NCBI GenBank assembly: GCA_036897095.1 | Contig: JAYMSP010000339.1 | Span: 1-56,896 of the forward strand | Reading direction: 5' to 3' | Length of the DNA stretch: 56,896 nucleotides | Source of the DNA: Plantago elongata | Taxonomy: Eukaryota; Streptophyta; Magnoliopsida; Lamiales; Plantaginaceae | Shown: positions 24,058 to 36,586 of the stretch, piece by piece | Layout: every line of letters begins with the position of its first letter | Numbering within the stretch: the stretch's first letter is position 1 | Made by a program: the position numbers and the translations under genes | The notes under the pieces: model-generated | Database searches by the model: none | Told to the model about the DNA's origin: nothing | The model's input: the letters and a program-made list of their open reading frames with translations, nothing else

Positions 24058-26016
24058 TGGGTGGTGTACACTGTACATACATATACCAATTCTTTTTTTC
24101 TCTTTACTTTTTCACCCGTTGTTTGGAAGTAATTTATGGTGTATGGGTAATTTTTTCTCTTTTTTTTGCCCGGGAAATATGCACTGTGCTGTATTATTTC
24201 ATCAAAAAATTGAGTTTTGTACTATGAATTTTATATCAGACTACTGCAGTAGCTTCTCAACTTTCCTTTTGAAATTGCTCATCATACATTTGTGTTGTAT
24301 ATGTTACCCAGGCTTGGTTTGTATCAGAGTGTGAGTCTGGATGTTTTATGTAGAAAAAGATAATGTACATTATGTACAAGTGTACCCTATGCACGGTTGT
24401 ACCTCATATTTTTCAAATTATACGGATATATTTTATGTTGTTCAAAACTTTGCACACTTACTTTAATATTGATGTGTATTATAATCTCTACGTGGGCAAG
24501 TGGGTTTACCTTTTTTTTTATAAAAATATTAAATTCATTATTTATATGATTAATAAATGAAGTTTTCTATAAAGTGTAAGAATTTATAATAAATATTTTG
24601 ATAGTTTCAAATAAATTTATTAAGGATTATTAAAATATAATTTTCTATTAAAGGTATTAATTAAATATGAAAAGTTAAACAATGAAGAAGATAATATATT
24701 TTTTAAATATAAAACTTTTGTAAATTAATACAAATATATTAATATAAATTTCTAATAGGGTACAATAATTTCCAAAAAAAATTGGAATAACAATAGTTCA
24801 TACTACATACACTATTTTCAAAACCTATACTACTAAAAAAATCATTCTTTGTTATAGCTAAAGGCTGTCAATATTAATGAAAGGAAAAAACTGTCACAAT
24901 ATAACAAATATTATAACAAATATTAACAGCTAGTTGTCAAAGCAAGTTGTAAGCACCCAACCTGTGGGCAATTGAATTATTTTTTACGGCCTGTCAAAAA
25001 ATAAGTTAACTTTGACAACATTTTATTACACTCAGCTGACACATGTACATTGAACACTTACGCGCCATTCAGAATTACAATTATAAATTTCAATAATATT
25101 ATGACGATATTTTGCAATAACGTTTTTTATTTATATCAAAATTTTAAATTAGTTGAGCTATTATGATTATTAATATTTCTTTTAATTTTAGCCGTTTCAG
25201 CAAAAAAAAACTAACACAAATTTAATTTATTTTCTCATTTTATTATATTTTTATTTTATTTTATTTAATAATTTTAAATTAATATTATTCATCTTGGTTT
25301 TAAAAAATAGTTACATATTATAAAATTGTACAATTTGTATGCTTAGAAAAATAAAACCACTTATACACATGGAGAGCGTAATACACACCAATATTAGAGC
25401 AAGTGTGCAAGGTTTTAGAAAATATAACATACATCAGTGCAATTTCAACAACAAGGAGTACAATCGTGCACGAATAACATAGAGTACATCTGTACATTTT
25501 TGCTCCGTGAATTGATGGTGAGATTCGTAGTTTGTCTCCGTGAATTCAACCATGAAGCTAACTAAGTATCCTAAGTTGAACCCCCAACTGCATGAGTTGG
25601 ACCGAAAATTGGAGCCTTCTACACTGCATACAAATATGTGAGCCAAACCATTTGTGATTGTCAATCTTACAATGCGACTGATCATTAAGTTTGGAATCCC
25701 GAATGTGTCGAGCTCTTCGATCTTTAGTGTAGGATCATAACCTGTGTCACTCTTCTACCAAACCAGAGAGATACATTTGCTTCAAGTTGCAACACTCCTT
25801 TGATATGTTTCATCAAGAACTAGTGACATTTTGTTTAATTTTCAAGTTTTTTAGACATGTTACATATTACAATTACGTATCGAATGGAGAATTTTATTTT
25901 TTCGTTCGCCCACCAGCCTTTACAGTAAATTATCAAAATACAGGGACTGATTCTATAAAAAAGAAACCATCAAAGTTGAAATGTTGAAATACCCTATATT
26001 CCCCTAGTTTCCATTA
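24058..26016. other. AT-rich spacer between AGD12 and RFC4
   Basis: The first few hundred bases are probably AGD12 3' untranslated region. The rest is very AT-rich. A region of more even base composition at about 25430-25790 has an 83-codon frame on the minus strand but no recognisable family. Confidence 0.5.
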
Positions 26017-26024
26017 GCGGGAAA
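26017..26024 (-). promoter_or_regulatory. E2F-like site just upstream of RFC4
   Basis: The plus strand reads GCGGGAAA (TTTCCCGC on the minus strand, extended to TTTTCCCGC), 35 bp above the RFC4 ATG. It matches the E2F consensus TTTSSCGC. Replication genes, RFC subunits among them, are known E2F targets in plants. Position and gene identity support function. Binding itself is inferred. Confidence 0.65.
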
Positions 26025-26058
26025 ATTGCAGAGAGAAAAAACCTCAATCGCTTCTGCA

Positions 26059-29000
26059 ATGGCGCCAGTGATACAGAGCTCACAGCCATGGGTCGAGAAA
26101 TAGTACTCCCACTACCTTTACCTTTTCCTCTTCGATTCATCCTTTTTTTTTCTTTTTTTTTCTGCCTCCATTTCTATGTAATAATTCGTTTATCTGTAAA
26201 CGACAGTCGACCAAGGCAAGTGAAGGACGTTGCCCACCAAGATGAGGTCATTAGAGTCCTCACTAACACCCTAGAAACCACAAATGTAAGTTTCTCTTCT
26301 CAATTGCTGCTATTATCAATATAATTGCTTCAACCGTTACCGTAGGGTTTCACTTCTGATGTTTACTGTGTTATAACTGCTAGTGTCCGCATATGCTGTT
26401 TTATGGTCCGCCGGGTACCGGAAAGACGACTACTGCGCTAGCAATTACTCATCAGCTTTTCGGGTAAATTTTAATTTATGATGTATTGTTACTTCATGTG
26501 CTTTCAGTCTGATTAGGATGTGTGTAGTTAGTTGCCTTGGTTCTAGTTGCCTTACTTGAAGTGTTTGGTATGGAGTAATGAACTTTTATTATTGTCAGAC
26601 CTGATCTATACAAGTCTAGAGTACTGGAGCTGAATGCTAGTGATGAACGTGGTATCAATGTTGTTCGCACGAAGATTAAGAACTTTGCTGCTGTTGCTGT
26701 TGGCACTGCTCGTCGAGAGTATGTTTTGTTTTTCTTTCCAGGTGTTTAGCTTATGTCACTGTGTCCGATCCTTTACCACGATACTATTTGTTTGCCTTAT
26801 TTTGCATTGCAGTGGCTATCCCTGCCCGCCGTACAAGATTATAATTCTGGATGAGGCTGATTCAATGACGGAAGAGGCTCAGGCTAGTCAACCACTTGTC
26901 ATTTCCCACTTTGAGTTTTCTTCTCTTTTTAATTTTTTGAATCAATATCAGCAATGCTAAATTATAACTTTGCAGAATGCCTTGCGTCGCACTATGGAAA
27001 CATACTCAAAGGTCACAAGGTTCTTCTTCATTTGTAATTACATCAGCAGGTAGGATCAGTGACGTTGTGGCATGGATACTTTGAATATTCTGATATATGA
27101 TTTTTAATCTCTATGACTTCTGTCAGTACACATTTACTCAGACTGCTATTTGAGAATGCAATCACTACATTAACAATCACTTGGCAAACAGCTTGCATTG
27201 CGAAGTCAACCTTTAATGTCTCATTGCTCATAGGATTCTCTTGTTGCATGATAAATGTATTATCCTGGTCTTGCTGAGTGCAGCAGGTGCTTGCATATTG
27301 AGAGCCTGTAGGCTTTTCCTCATACTATAATGTTTCATGCACCTAGGAGTAAACTAGGTGTTTGACATATATATAACATAAATATCTTAAGGCCTGTAAC
27401 AAATAAAGATGTTCTGGCTGCGAATGTATTCATCCAAATTTACATGTCTTTTCCGTTTGATGTTTCTGCACTCATTTGAATATGAAATGTACTTGAAGAA
27501 TGATTTCATTGGGTGTAGGATTATCGAGCCACTGGCATCTAGGTGTGCAAAATTTAGATTTAAGCCACTCACAGAAGACATAATGAGTAGTCGCATACTG
27601 TACATTTGCAGGGAAGAAGGTTTAAACTTAGATTCAGAGGTACTGTTAACACCTGGGCATTAACCTCATTTCTATGTTTGTGAAGTTCATCTCTGATTTG
27701 TTTTCTGCTGTTGATAGGCCCTTGCTACCTTGAGTGCAATTTCACAAGGTGATATGCGACGGGCAATAACTTATCTACAAGTAAGATATGTTAGCTATCC
27801 TTTGACGTTAGATTTATTCAGTTAAACTAGTCTACTGGTGAATTTTCTATATGACGGGGCATTTTAAAAGGAAGATCTCAACTCATGTATTTCATTCATG
27901 GATAACATGTAGAATTGGGTTACGTAAAGCTGATAAGAAGAATTTGGTTCTACTTATGTTTTATCAAGATATTAAAGACATGGGAACACAAAGTGGCATG
28001 CTTAGCATGTAGGATGTTACATTGGTAGGGGTAGTCAATGTTATTGACTCATGTTTTGAACTTCGCATTAAAATTCATCTAATATTACATGTATCTTTCA
28101 TCTCAGGGTGCTGCTCGCTTATTTGGATCTTCAATTTCATCCAAGCAATTGATTAGTGTTTCTGGGGTAAGTCTGTTTGCCCTAGAATTTCGTAATATTG
28201 AATTCAGAGTATTTTCCCACATCTGGGACTACAAATGCTCTCAGTCAGCATGTGTAGTAATGTAGATGCTTCTTCTATATTGCACTTGTGCAGCCTGGTA
28301 TTCCTTTTCAATCTCAATTGAGATTTCAGAAAATAATTTCCATCCAAATGTCACTATTAAGGAAGGACGAACATCTTGGTGCGGTTTAACTTGTCTCAAG
28401 AATACCATATGTCAATAATACAAGTTCAATTTCGTTGCCAAAAAAAGAGCGAACATCTTCTCTATTTTTGTCTCACTTGGGAACTACTATTTATTAACTT
28501 TGGATAATATTTCATGATTAGGTCATTCCGGAGGATGTTGTTCAGGCCCTCTTTGCTGCGTGCAAAAGTGGTAACTTTGACAAGACAGACAAGGAAGTAA
28601 AAAATGTAATTGCTGAAGGATATCCAGCTTCACAGATGCTATTACAGGTCTGTTTTTTATACTGAAATGTTGTATTGTCTGGATTTTTATTTTTACTGAA
28701 TGCTGATCCAGTTCCTGTTTCAGTTGCATGATGTAGTTATTGAAGCAGTTGATATATCAGACGAACAGAAAGCAAGAATATGCAAGAAGTTTGGTGAGGC
28801 AGATAAGGTAAGAAGCTCCTTTAGTGCCTGGTTTGTTTATCTCTTGGCATTTGACATAAACGCGACTTTTCATGAATATGATTTCCATTACTTCTAGGAA
28901 GGTGGTATGAACTTCAAGCATATAATTGCATGGTCTGAAATTGTCAATTGATATAATCAAACCTTATTTTAAATCATACACCCCCGGTTTCGATTGCAAT

Positions 29001-29497
29001 CCGAACATCTCAATTTATATTTGAATTTCATTTCAGTGTGGCCCCAAATTTGTACCTGAAACTCAAATCACTTCCCTGCAATCCTATTGTACACATTACT
29101 TTTAGTTCTCCATTACACTTACAATCCACTACATGTTCTCCTTCGACTCTCATATAATCACATCCTAATCTATCAGAATCCCACCTCACAGATGACTTCA
29201 TGAATTGAACACATTCCATTGCATCTTAATCAATCTCAACTCTAGTATATCACGGTTTTTCTTTGTTTCTTTTGGAGGGTTATGATTTTACTTATACAAC
29301 CAGCAAGACAAATTATGCATCTCTCGACGCCATTTCATGTCGTATTTGATATGGAGCCATATTTTAGTCGTCGTTTTCTACTCTTGTCGCAGTGTCTTAT
29401 AGATGGGGCAGATGAATATTTGCAATTGCTGGATGCTGCTGGTAATATAATTCGTGCACTAACTAACATGCCCGAGAAATTTTCATTTGGGGGTTAG
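26059..29497 (+). CDS. RFC4: Replication factor C small subunit (Arabidopsis RFC4 type)
   Basis: Twelve exons: 26059-26102, 26207-26285, 26384-26463, 26599-26718, 26813-26882, 26976-27049, 27519-27639, 27718-27780, 28107-28166, 28522-28647, 28724-28807 and 29393-29497. They total 1026 nt, 341 residues. The start [17 protein letters not shown] is the family start. Walker A is GPPGTGKT (49-56), Walker B IIILDEAD (117-124), and the RFC signature SRC lies at 163-165 in [10 protein letters not shown]. The C-terminal collar domain follows ([28 protein letters not shown]). RFC is the pentameric AAA+ clamp loader that places PCNA on primed DNA in the nucleus. In Arabidopsis loss of this subunit is embryo-lethal. 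Intron 5 uses a GC donor. The C-terminus (MPEKFSFGG) is not conserved in relatives I can recall. An E2F-like site sits 35 bp upstream. Confidence 0.95.
26883..26975 (+). other. GC-AG intron in RFC4
   Basis: The exon ends ...GAGGCTCAG and the intron starts GCTAGT. It ends TTTGCAG before AATGCCTTGCGT. Only this junction gives the expected [20 protein letters not shown] reading. The nearest GT (26886-26887) would add four bases and break the frame. GC-AG introns are a small minority class spliced by the normal U2 machinery. Confidence 0.85.
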
Positions 29498-29932
29498 GCG
29501 TTCTGGTCCTTTGTTCACCTGACTTTTACTCTTCCCTTGGAAACAACGGTCAGTTAACTTTAAGCACAAAACTCTGGCTTTATGCTGTTTTTAGGATTGG
29601 TATCTATGTGGATTGTTCTTGTACACAATGTCTGGATCTCTTTCCTTAATGAGCACCACTTTTGATGTTTTGTTTCGAGCTTTCTAAGCAAGTGCTATGC
29701 TACTATTTTTGTTTGAGGCGTTATATGATACAGTGAAGGCAAAATCCAAAATGTAATGTATTGATATAAGTATTAAGTAGTTGGAGCAGGGGACACGTAA
29801 TGCACGTATAGTCAATGGTTTTGGGTTTGACACCATTGTTGATGAAATCCGGCCATAGCAATTTTCAGTAGATGCCATTTCAGCTTAGAAGTATTATTGA
29901 ATTAAAATTCCTTATTATATCTAGCTATACAT

Positions 29933-29934
<2 letters not shown>

Positions 29935-29983
<49 letters not shown>
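29935..29983 (+). repeat. (GT)n microsatellite, about 24 units
   Basis: An uninterrupted run of GT dinucleotides beginning after ACATAC and ending before AGATTGA. Runs of this length are expected to vary between individuals and could serve as a marker. Confidence 0.97.
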
Positions 29984-29985
<2 letters not shown>

Positions 29986-30620
29986 ATTGATGAATGAGAA
30001 GGGGTAGGAAAACAATTCATTCCATTCACTTAAGCTGCTCATTGTTAGAGTATTGAGAAAATTGATTTAACGTAGTTGTCTGGGGTCTGGACTCTGGACT
30101 ATTATCTGGTTAATTTGTATGGGTCTTAAGAATTTGATTTTGGATTATCGAGACAGGTTGGGTCATGGGTGTTGGTATTTAAGTGTCTGTATTGTACGTG
30201 TTTGGATGTGTAGCCTGCCCGTATCCATAAATCATCTTTCAGAAGTTAGTAGAACCAAACTAAGATGGAAAAAATGTGCCATGCAATAGCATTTGTATAA
30301 TTGTCATCTCTGCTTAACACACTTTATTTCTATACTTGGTAGTTGGTACGATGATTCAATTTGGTTTGTTGATCCACTTCGAGTATTGTTTAATGTTATT
30401 ATGTTAGCATTTGTATTCAACGATGTCCTTTCATGAGGACAAAGCTTACGCCAAATACTTTCTTGGAGAACTTGACTCCTCCATTCTTATTTTCAAGAAT
30501 TTGACTCCATCAATTTGTGTAAAACAATACTGAATATTTTTTCGAACTACGTTAAAACTGCAAGAGACTATCCATCAACTCTTGGATTCATTTCAAAACG
30601 GACATATAAATTTTAGTGAC

Positions 30621-30692
30621 TTTCAATTCAAATTGATTGTTTTGTGTACAAAATAGAAATTTAAATTTCGTTTTGTCAATTCGAATTGTATA
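30621..30692. repeat. Palindromic dispersed repeat, copy B
   Basis: Arms TTTCAATTCAAATTG and CAATTCGAATTG flank a centre TTGTTTTGTGTACAAAAT followed by AAATTTAAATTT. The order and spacing of these blocks match the right part of copy A (18274-18380), with scattered substitutions. Confidence 0.55.
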
Positions 30693-32304
30693 CTGACGTT
30701 TAATTTTATAGACAACGTATAGTGTACTGCCCTATAAATTAAAGTTATATAGATAAAGTCAAATTGTGAAATATGTTGACCTAAATGACTGATAACATTA
30801 ATACATTCATGAAATGTAGTATAATTTCTCAAAAATAGAAACACAACATTTGTGTTGTGACGTACTACTATATAATTACACTGAGATTTAGTTTTAGAAC
30901 ATACTTAGGAGATAATTATCTCAAACGTCGATACTACTTCCGACCGCCTAGTCCGATTTACATGTATGGGATGTGTGCCCGGAGTGGCTTGTCCAGATTT
31001 TAGACTCTGATCATTGTACAATCCTATACGAGACTAATTCTTAGGACCGCGAGTGTACTGTGTACTACTATTCGGTAGTAATAATATATTTGCAAATATG
31101 CAATACCTTAAAATATAAAAAAAATCAATACTACTCAATAGGTCACGGGCACACGGAACTTGCTTAGACGACACATCCTAGTTCATAATTGGCAACAATA
31201 TTTGATCAGTTAATTATCCTCCGAAGTGGAACGTGTTAGGTGCAATCTCATCTCATTTAAGAATTCAGTTGTTCAAAAAGCTAGCTGGGTACACTAATCA
31301 TCATGAATACTCCAACTTTATCAATTGCATACTTATTGACACTTATATTAGCTTCCACTCGTATTATGATCATCAAATTCAAATACTATTATGTTGAGAA
31401 AAGATTGCATGTTACTATATCACATGAACTTTGAAAAGTGGCTTCTCATGCCCATTCATTGATTGAAAAGTACCCCTAGACGATTTGAGTACGCCGACAT
31501 GATCCATTACACCCTACACCTTTTTCATTTTTGTCTATGTTTATCTTGACTAACTTTGTGTAACTATCCAACTCATGAAATTACTCAATTACATGCCCAT
31601 TGGACAACCGATTCAAAAATAAATATGTCATCCATCCACTTGTGTGCGAAATGAAAGACTTTCTAGATGACCGTCTATTTTACTTGTGAGAATCACATTA
31701 TACTATAGAATCACATTGGTGAAGATGACGAACAAGGCTCAGTTGATGTGATTCGATGATGTTGGTGTGAGACATTCGGTTTGAATTTTCCCTCCAAACG
31801 TCTTCAATCTTCACGCCCCGTTTGTTCGTAAATAGCCATGGATTCGCTATTTTGCATGTTACCTCTCTAATTGATACTTCTTTCTTACGTATGTTGAATT
31901 TTTAAAAATAAAAGTATATTTTGTTCGATTCTCATCTCCGTTAGAGGAGTAATAAATTTTGGGGGACGGATATATTACTGACATAACTCATGTCTGGGTG
32001 AGTAGTGAGTACATATTGTGACATATCAATCCACAATTTGAATTAATTGCTTGAACCGACTTATAAAAAACATAGAATAAGACAACGAAGGGCCATTGCA
32101 TATGATTTCAATTAAGACTCACCCGAAGACAAGCTTGCACAGCTACCGTACAATCCAGATCAAAACATGCTAGTAAATTTCAAAATAGCACCGATCATGA
32201 TTAACAACTCAACCCAGATTAATCACACTAATTAAAAACTCTCAACAACAATTAATATTCATCATCATCAATTTCAAAGAAGAGCACCTAATCACCTAAT
32301 TTAA

Positions 32305-32844
32305 TCAAACTACCAATTTCTTCTCACCACCATTTGCATGAGCTGCTGTCGAACCAGAATTATCAGATGCAGACATTCTCATTTCCTCCTCCTTCAATCC
32401 TCCACCACCACCAACACCACCGTTCCTCCGTTTCTGAAGCCGGAGTAGAAACACGATACCGGAAACGAGCAGAAGAACGACTCCGGTTAGACCGCAGACT
32501 CCACTAGCCACGATCAGTGCCATCTTCACGTGATCAACCCGTCCGTCACGTGACTTCGCCCCGTCGTTGTTAGGCGCGTCCATCCACGTGCCTTCGCTTA
32601 TGTTCTGCGCGAGTGGGAGTGATATGGGCGGTGTCATTGTAGTTGTAGCTGGTGTTGAGGTTGCAGTCGATGCGCTGTTGTCGAAGAAGTCGCGTGCCTC
32701 GTTGGTTTCAGCTGGGAGGAACGGGTTTTGTTGGTATGTTAGGCCGTGGTCCGACGGACGAAGCTCTCGGGCATTCGTGGTTGATAAAATGGCGACGGTG
32801 ATGGTGATGAAGATGAGGTATTGGGTGGGAGTATGATGATGCAT
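32305..32844 (-). CDS. Small single-pass membrane protein with RELRPSDHGL motif
   Basis: One uninterrupted frame of 179 residues. Residues 1-25 form a signal peptide (hydrophobic LIFITITVAIL, likely cleavage near TNA). Directly after comes RELRPSDHGLTYQ (26-38), a phrase I associate with uncharacterised plant membrane proteins. Residues 55-75 are Ser/Thr/Ala/Pro-rich, with a possible N-glycosylation site NIS at 81-83. A single transmembrane helix lies at about 107-133 and is followed by RLQKRR. The predicted topology is type I, with a short extracellular part and a cytosolic tail of about 45 residues that is Gly-rich, then acidic and Ser-rich. No enzyme domain is visible. Function is unknown, and a peptide precursor or a cell-surface adaptor are both possible. 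High GC and good codon structure support a real gene. Confidence 0.82.
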   Translation of the reverse strand: MHHHTPTQYLIFITITVAILSTTNARELRPSDHGLTYQQNPFLPAETNEARDFFDNSASTATSTPATTTMTPPISLPLAQNISEGTWMDAPNNDGAKSRDGRVDHVKMALIVASGVCGLTGVVLLLVSGIVFLLRLQKRRNGGVGGGGGLKEEEMRMSASDNSGSTAAHANGGEKKLVV

Positions 32845-35617
32845 TTTGGGTGAGTGAGTTGGTTTGAAGTTTGATAGTGATGGTGGTGTTTTTATGGAGG
32901 TGAATTTGTTGTGGAGAGTAATGGTGGAGCTGTGTGGCTTGTGAGTGAAATTTTAGTTTAAGTAGTTAGAGAAGTACAGTAGTGTAAGAGGAGTGAAAAA
33001 GTTTTCATGAAGGGAATAGGTAACGCGTGACTATCTGTCGGAGATTAAATAACGAACACATGATTTCTCACTTTTGTATCATTGTGTTTGAGGAATTATT
33101 TTTGGGATCTTTGTGATCTCTTTCTGTCAGTTTAATGTTTTGCTCCCTCTAGGTAATTTTGATTTGCCGGATATACCGTCTCTAAAGAATTTATTTATTT
33201 AGTATTAATTTATATTTTCATGATTCATAGAATTGTTAACGTTATTAACTCGATCAAAAATTGATGCTCTTGTCATCAACTTAAGTGGGATACATTGTTA
33301 ACTCTTAGGTAACAAATTCTATATCCCCAACCACTTTAGAGATTAAAAATTAAAATAACTAACCTCCTACATTTTGATTACAAATTCTTAACTCCAAATT
33401 TTGAACGCTTTCATTTAAATTCGTGAACTCGAGTCTTATCAAACTATATCAAATCGAATAAAAATAAAAATATTCACTTTGAAGGATATGTTAGACGCTC
33501 TTACATTCTGAAAATGAAAAGAAAATGTTGGATGATATAAACGGTCGGTATTTTTTGTATGAAGATAAAATTATTGCTTTACTATTTTCATGAAAAAAAG
33601 TCGACTAATACATCCAGATAGTATTTATTAACTGATAGAGCCACTCAATTTACTTCCAAAGTAGAGTAAATCCAAACTTGGGTGGTGTATAATGTATTGA
33701 TGTTAATTGGTTGATACTGTAGATGATAACGTTGTGGACGTATTCTGCGAAACAGAATATAATCATACAAAAGAAAATCAAACTATTCTATAGTGTACTA
33801 CATGTACAATTAAATAGTGAATATACTGTGTTTGAATATTTATCTATTAAAAAATTATTAATATTGTTATTTAAAATATGTAAATTTTCATATTTGTAAA
33901 TTGTATTAATATATAAAGCATTTTAATTAATAATATAAATAATATTAATCATCATATATGTTGATCTTTTGATAAATACCAAAATTTGTGAAAGTCTAAG
34001 TTTTTACGAGGGTCTTGAGAGTCGTGTAATATTGTATAGTAATTATATGTTTTTGTGTGTAAATGGGTTATACTAATTGTACGTTTAAATTGTTTCGTGT
34101 AGAATTTTTAGGAGTTTTTAAGGTGAGATTGTGATGATACATTATCTAAATAACGTACTGTATTTGCGAACCGGAACAAAAACATTATTCTCATCTTCAC
34201 TAGGGTCGTCGTTACGCATTTTGTTTGATCCTGATTCATTATGAGTAGCCCCATGTGCCACCTTCTAAGTTCCAACATATAACCACCACTAGCTCTTTAT
34301 TTAAACCCTACTGGTTTTGTATGATTCTGAGTAAAACAACAAGCTTTTTATGTTTTCCCATACCGACAAGTAGATTTTGTCAGGACAAAAGTTAAACGTC
34401 CATCATCGGAATAATATACATGATGAACAGCTTTTTCACTCAATCCACACTCTCTATGCCAGGTGGGTGCGAATCAGATCACTTTAGGCCAAGCAAACTT
34501 TGTTAGTTTATGGAATTTTACTATAATGATTCAATTATCATCATCTAAGATTGGTAAGGGAGTTGGAGAAGCAATCAGAAGGTATAATACCGACCGGGCT
34601 ATGTGTGAGGTGAATGCGACATTAAACTTCAATCGCATTTTAAATTGTAAATGGACTTTCTTTTTTAGTTATTTGATTTGTAGATATGTTGAACGGTGCA
34701 ATATTCTTACAGACTAATTTGTACGAGTATCATAACTCATAAACGTCCTTTACTAATATCGTATTTTGGAAGAAATCAGATCCTCTCGGTTGAGCTTCAT
34801 TTAATTCTATATGTTTGTATTCTACATTGCGTGAATATGAACATCACAAGATGAAGTAGTTTTGAAGAGGATTGTCTAACCAAGGAGGACATGAAATGTA
34901 AGTAGAAAAAAATGGGCCTGGACAGCGGTCGTCAATCCACAATTCAAACCAGCAACTGGTGAGTCCAGCAGTCCAAGGAAGAGATGATAGTTGATCGTTT
35001 AAGTAAGTTGAGGCCCAGAAGTCTGTTTAGGTTTAGCCCAATTTCATTTGTGGAAAAGATTGCCCAAATCCACCTTCGAATATACGCCAAGAAAATACTC
35101 CGCCCGTCTCATAAAATATCACTTTTTATACATAATTAATTCAAATGATGACACATTCGAGCAATTCACTTGATCTCAACTACTTGTACTTTATATTAAT
35201 CTTCGTGTCCAGAGTCAAATGTGACATTTGTTCTGGAACGGATGGAAAATCGAGTTCCATAATCGAATTTGATGTAAGTGAGTTCATATTAATGTACTAT
35301 TAAATTCATACTTGTGCTTCACCTGCCATCCCAGGAAAATCGGTGCAAAAATCTCATTAAAAAGTGACATCCACTTTCGTGTAAGTTTCACAAATGACAG
35401 GCTGCACACGTCTCAGTCTCACCACAACCACCTAAATGCATTGATGTTGTTTTTGGCCCAAGTCTCATAGACATAACACTTAACACCAATGCTTACATGT
35501 CAAATAAACTCAAGTACCTTTAGGCTTTAGCTCATACATGCTGTAATCAAGTTATTAAGCATTCCAAGGCAAATTAACATGTTCAAGGGAAGATTACAGT
35601 GCTAGTAGTATACTACA
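32845..35617. other. Spacer between the membrane-protein gene and the hydrolase gene
   Basis: About 2.8 kb, AT-rich, no supported gene. The left part is the membrane-protein promoter. It contains a degenerate Stowaway-like element at 35098-35246. The 84-codon frame at 34463-34717 has no recognisable family. Confidence 0.5.
35098..35246. mobile_element. Degenerate Stowaway-like MITE remnant
   Basis: The left end CTCCGCCCGTCTCATAAAAT follows a TA. The right end, read on the other strand, begins TCCATCCGTTCCAGAAC. The ends pair imperfectly (CCGT core, then an AT-rich arm including ATxTCAC). The right TA duplication is not intact, so this is an old copy or a chance similarity. Confidence 0.4.
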
Positions 35618-36580
35618 CTACTTGGATGAATTATCAGCTCTGTCTCTAATCCAAGACATTGTTATGTTAAACACTTGTTCCACACACTCATTTGGCTCAC
35701 CAATCAATTGATGCCACATGCCTGGCAAAATCTTCAATGTCTTGTCTTTGCTACTTACTGACCCATACAGAACCTCAGAGCCTTTAGGATCACATATAGC
35801 ATCCTCTTCCCCATGTAAAATCAACATTGGGACTTCCAATTCATGCCAATTCCTCTTCACACTGTCACACACTTTGAACAGCTCCAACGCCGAAGCCGGC
35901 GTAGGCTTGCCACTCGTTTTCCTAGTCGGGCTCCTTTCGATCAATTTCACCTTCCACTTCTCCCTAATTGACCGCTTCATTGGGGGGCTAACAATTGCAA
36001 TGCGCCAACTAGGCGCAAAGAACGCCGCGATTGGGAGTAGGTTGTCTAGTGGCCATAGTTTGAACTTTTTCGAAATTTCGCACATTGGCCCACTAAGTAT
36101 TAGCCCTTTCCATGCCGTTTTTTGTTCAATGCACAATAGTATGGCGAGCGCACCACCTAACGACTCACCATAGAGGAAATGTGCTAGCGTAGGGTGATCG
36201 GCACGTGCAGAGTCGAAATACTGCTTGCAATCGCTTAGCAACGGTTGCACATCCGTGATGTGATCCGGTGGGCCTTCCGAGTAGCCGTGCCCTTGAAGGT
36301 CCAATGCACACACAAAGAAGCCTTCTTTTGCCATTGCAACGGCATTGAGCTCGTTCATCCAGCCACTCTCGGAAGTGTAGCCGTGAATCATGCCGATGAG
36401 CCCCTTTAACCGGAGTCCCGACTCCGCGGCTGGCTGCCAAGATTGAGTGAAGATTTTCATGTTCTTTTGGTTGAGCATGAAGGTTTCTTGGTGCAAGATG
36501 TTGTGTTTGTTGTAAAAGGCTTCTTTTGTTTGGTTCCCATAAGGGCTAGTTTCATTAGCTTCAAGAATTGGATGTGCCAT
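35618..36580 (-). CDS. Alpha/beta hydrolase, monoacylglycerol lipase / caffeoylshikimate esterase family (MAGL1-like)
   Basis: One coding exon of 320 residues starting MAHPILEANETSPYGN. In-frame codons upstream are excluded because a good acceptor (TTGTTTCAG) lies three bases before this ATG, implying a leader intron. HGYTSESGW (66-74) forms the oxyanion-hole region. The nucleophile elbow is GESLG with Ser140. The acid is Asp260 in HGEED, and the His is His290 in GMWHQL. LDLQGHGYSEG is the family landmark. The sequence resembles Arabidopsis At1g11090 (MAGL1) along its length. Members hydrolyse monoacylglycerols or, in one branch, caffeoyl shikimate in lignin synthesis. The substrate cannot be decided from sequence here. 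The protein is probably cytosolic or membrane-associated, with no signal peptide or membrane segment. Confidence 0.92.
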   Translation of the reverse strand: MAHPILEANETSPYGNQTKEAFYNKHNILHQETFMLNQKNMKIFTQSWQPAAESGLRLKGLIGMIHGYTSESGWMNELNAVAMAKEGFFVCALDLQGHGYSEGPPDHITDVQPLLSDCKQYFDSARADHPTLAHFLYGESLGGALAILLCIEQKTAWKGLILSGPMCEISKKFKLWPLDNLLPIAAFFAPSWRIAIVSPPMKRSIREKWKVKLIERSPTRKTSGKPTPASALELFKVCDSVKRNWHELEVPMLILHGEEDAICDPKGSEVLYGSVSSKDKTLKILPGMWHQLIGEPNECVEQVFNITMSWIRDRADNSSK

Positions 36581-36586
36581 GCTCTG

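Larger units (their letters stand above)
29498..32304. other. Spacer between RFC4 and the small membrane-protein gene
   Basis: About 2.8 kb with no supported gene. It contains the presumed 3' region of RFC4, a GT microsatellite, copy B of the palindromic repeat and otherwise AT-rich DNA. Open frames here are short and unlike known proteins. Confidence 0.5.

Noticed and set aside
25434-25685. Minus-strand 83-codon frame between AGD12 and RFC4
   Set aside because: Base composition is more even than its surroundings, but no domain, homology or splice pattern could be recognised.
35718-36173. 151-codon frame antisense to the hydrolase gene
   Set aside because: It lies wholly opposite the well-supported alpha/beta hydrolase reading frame and has no family resemblance.
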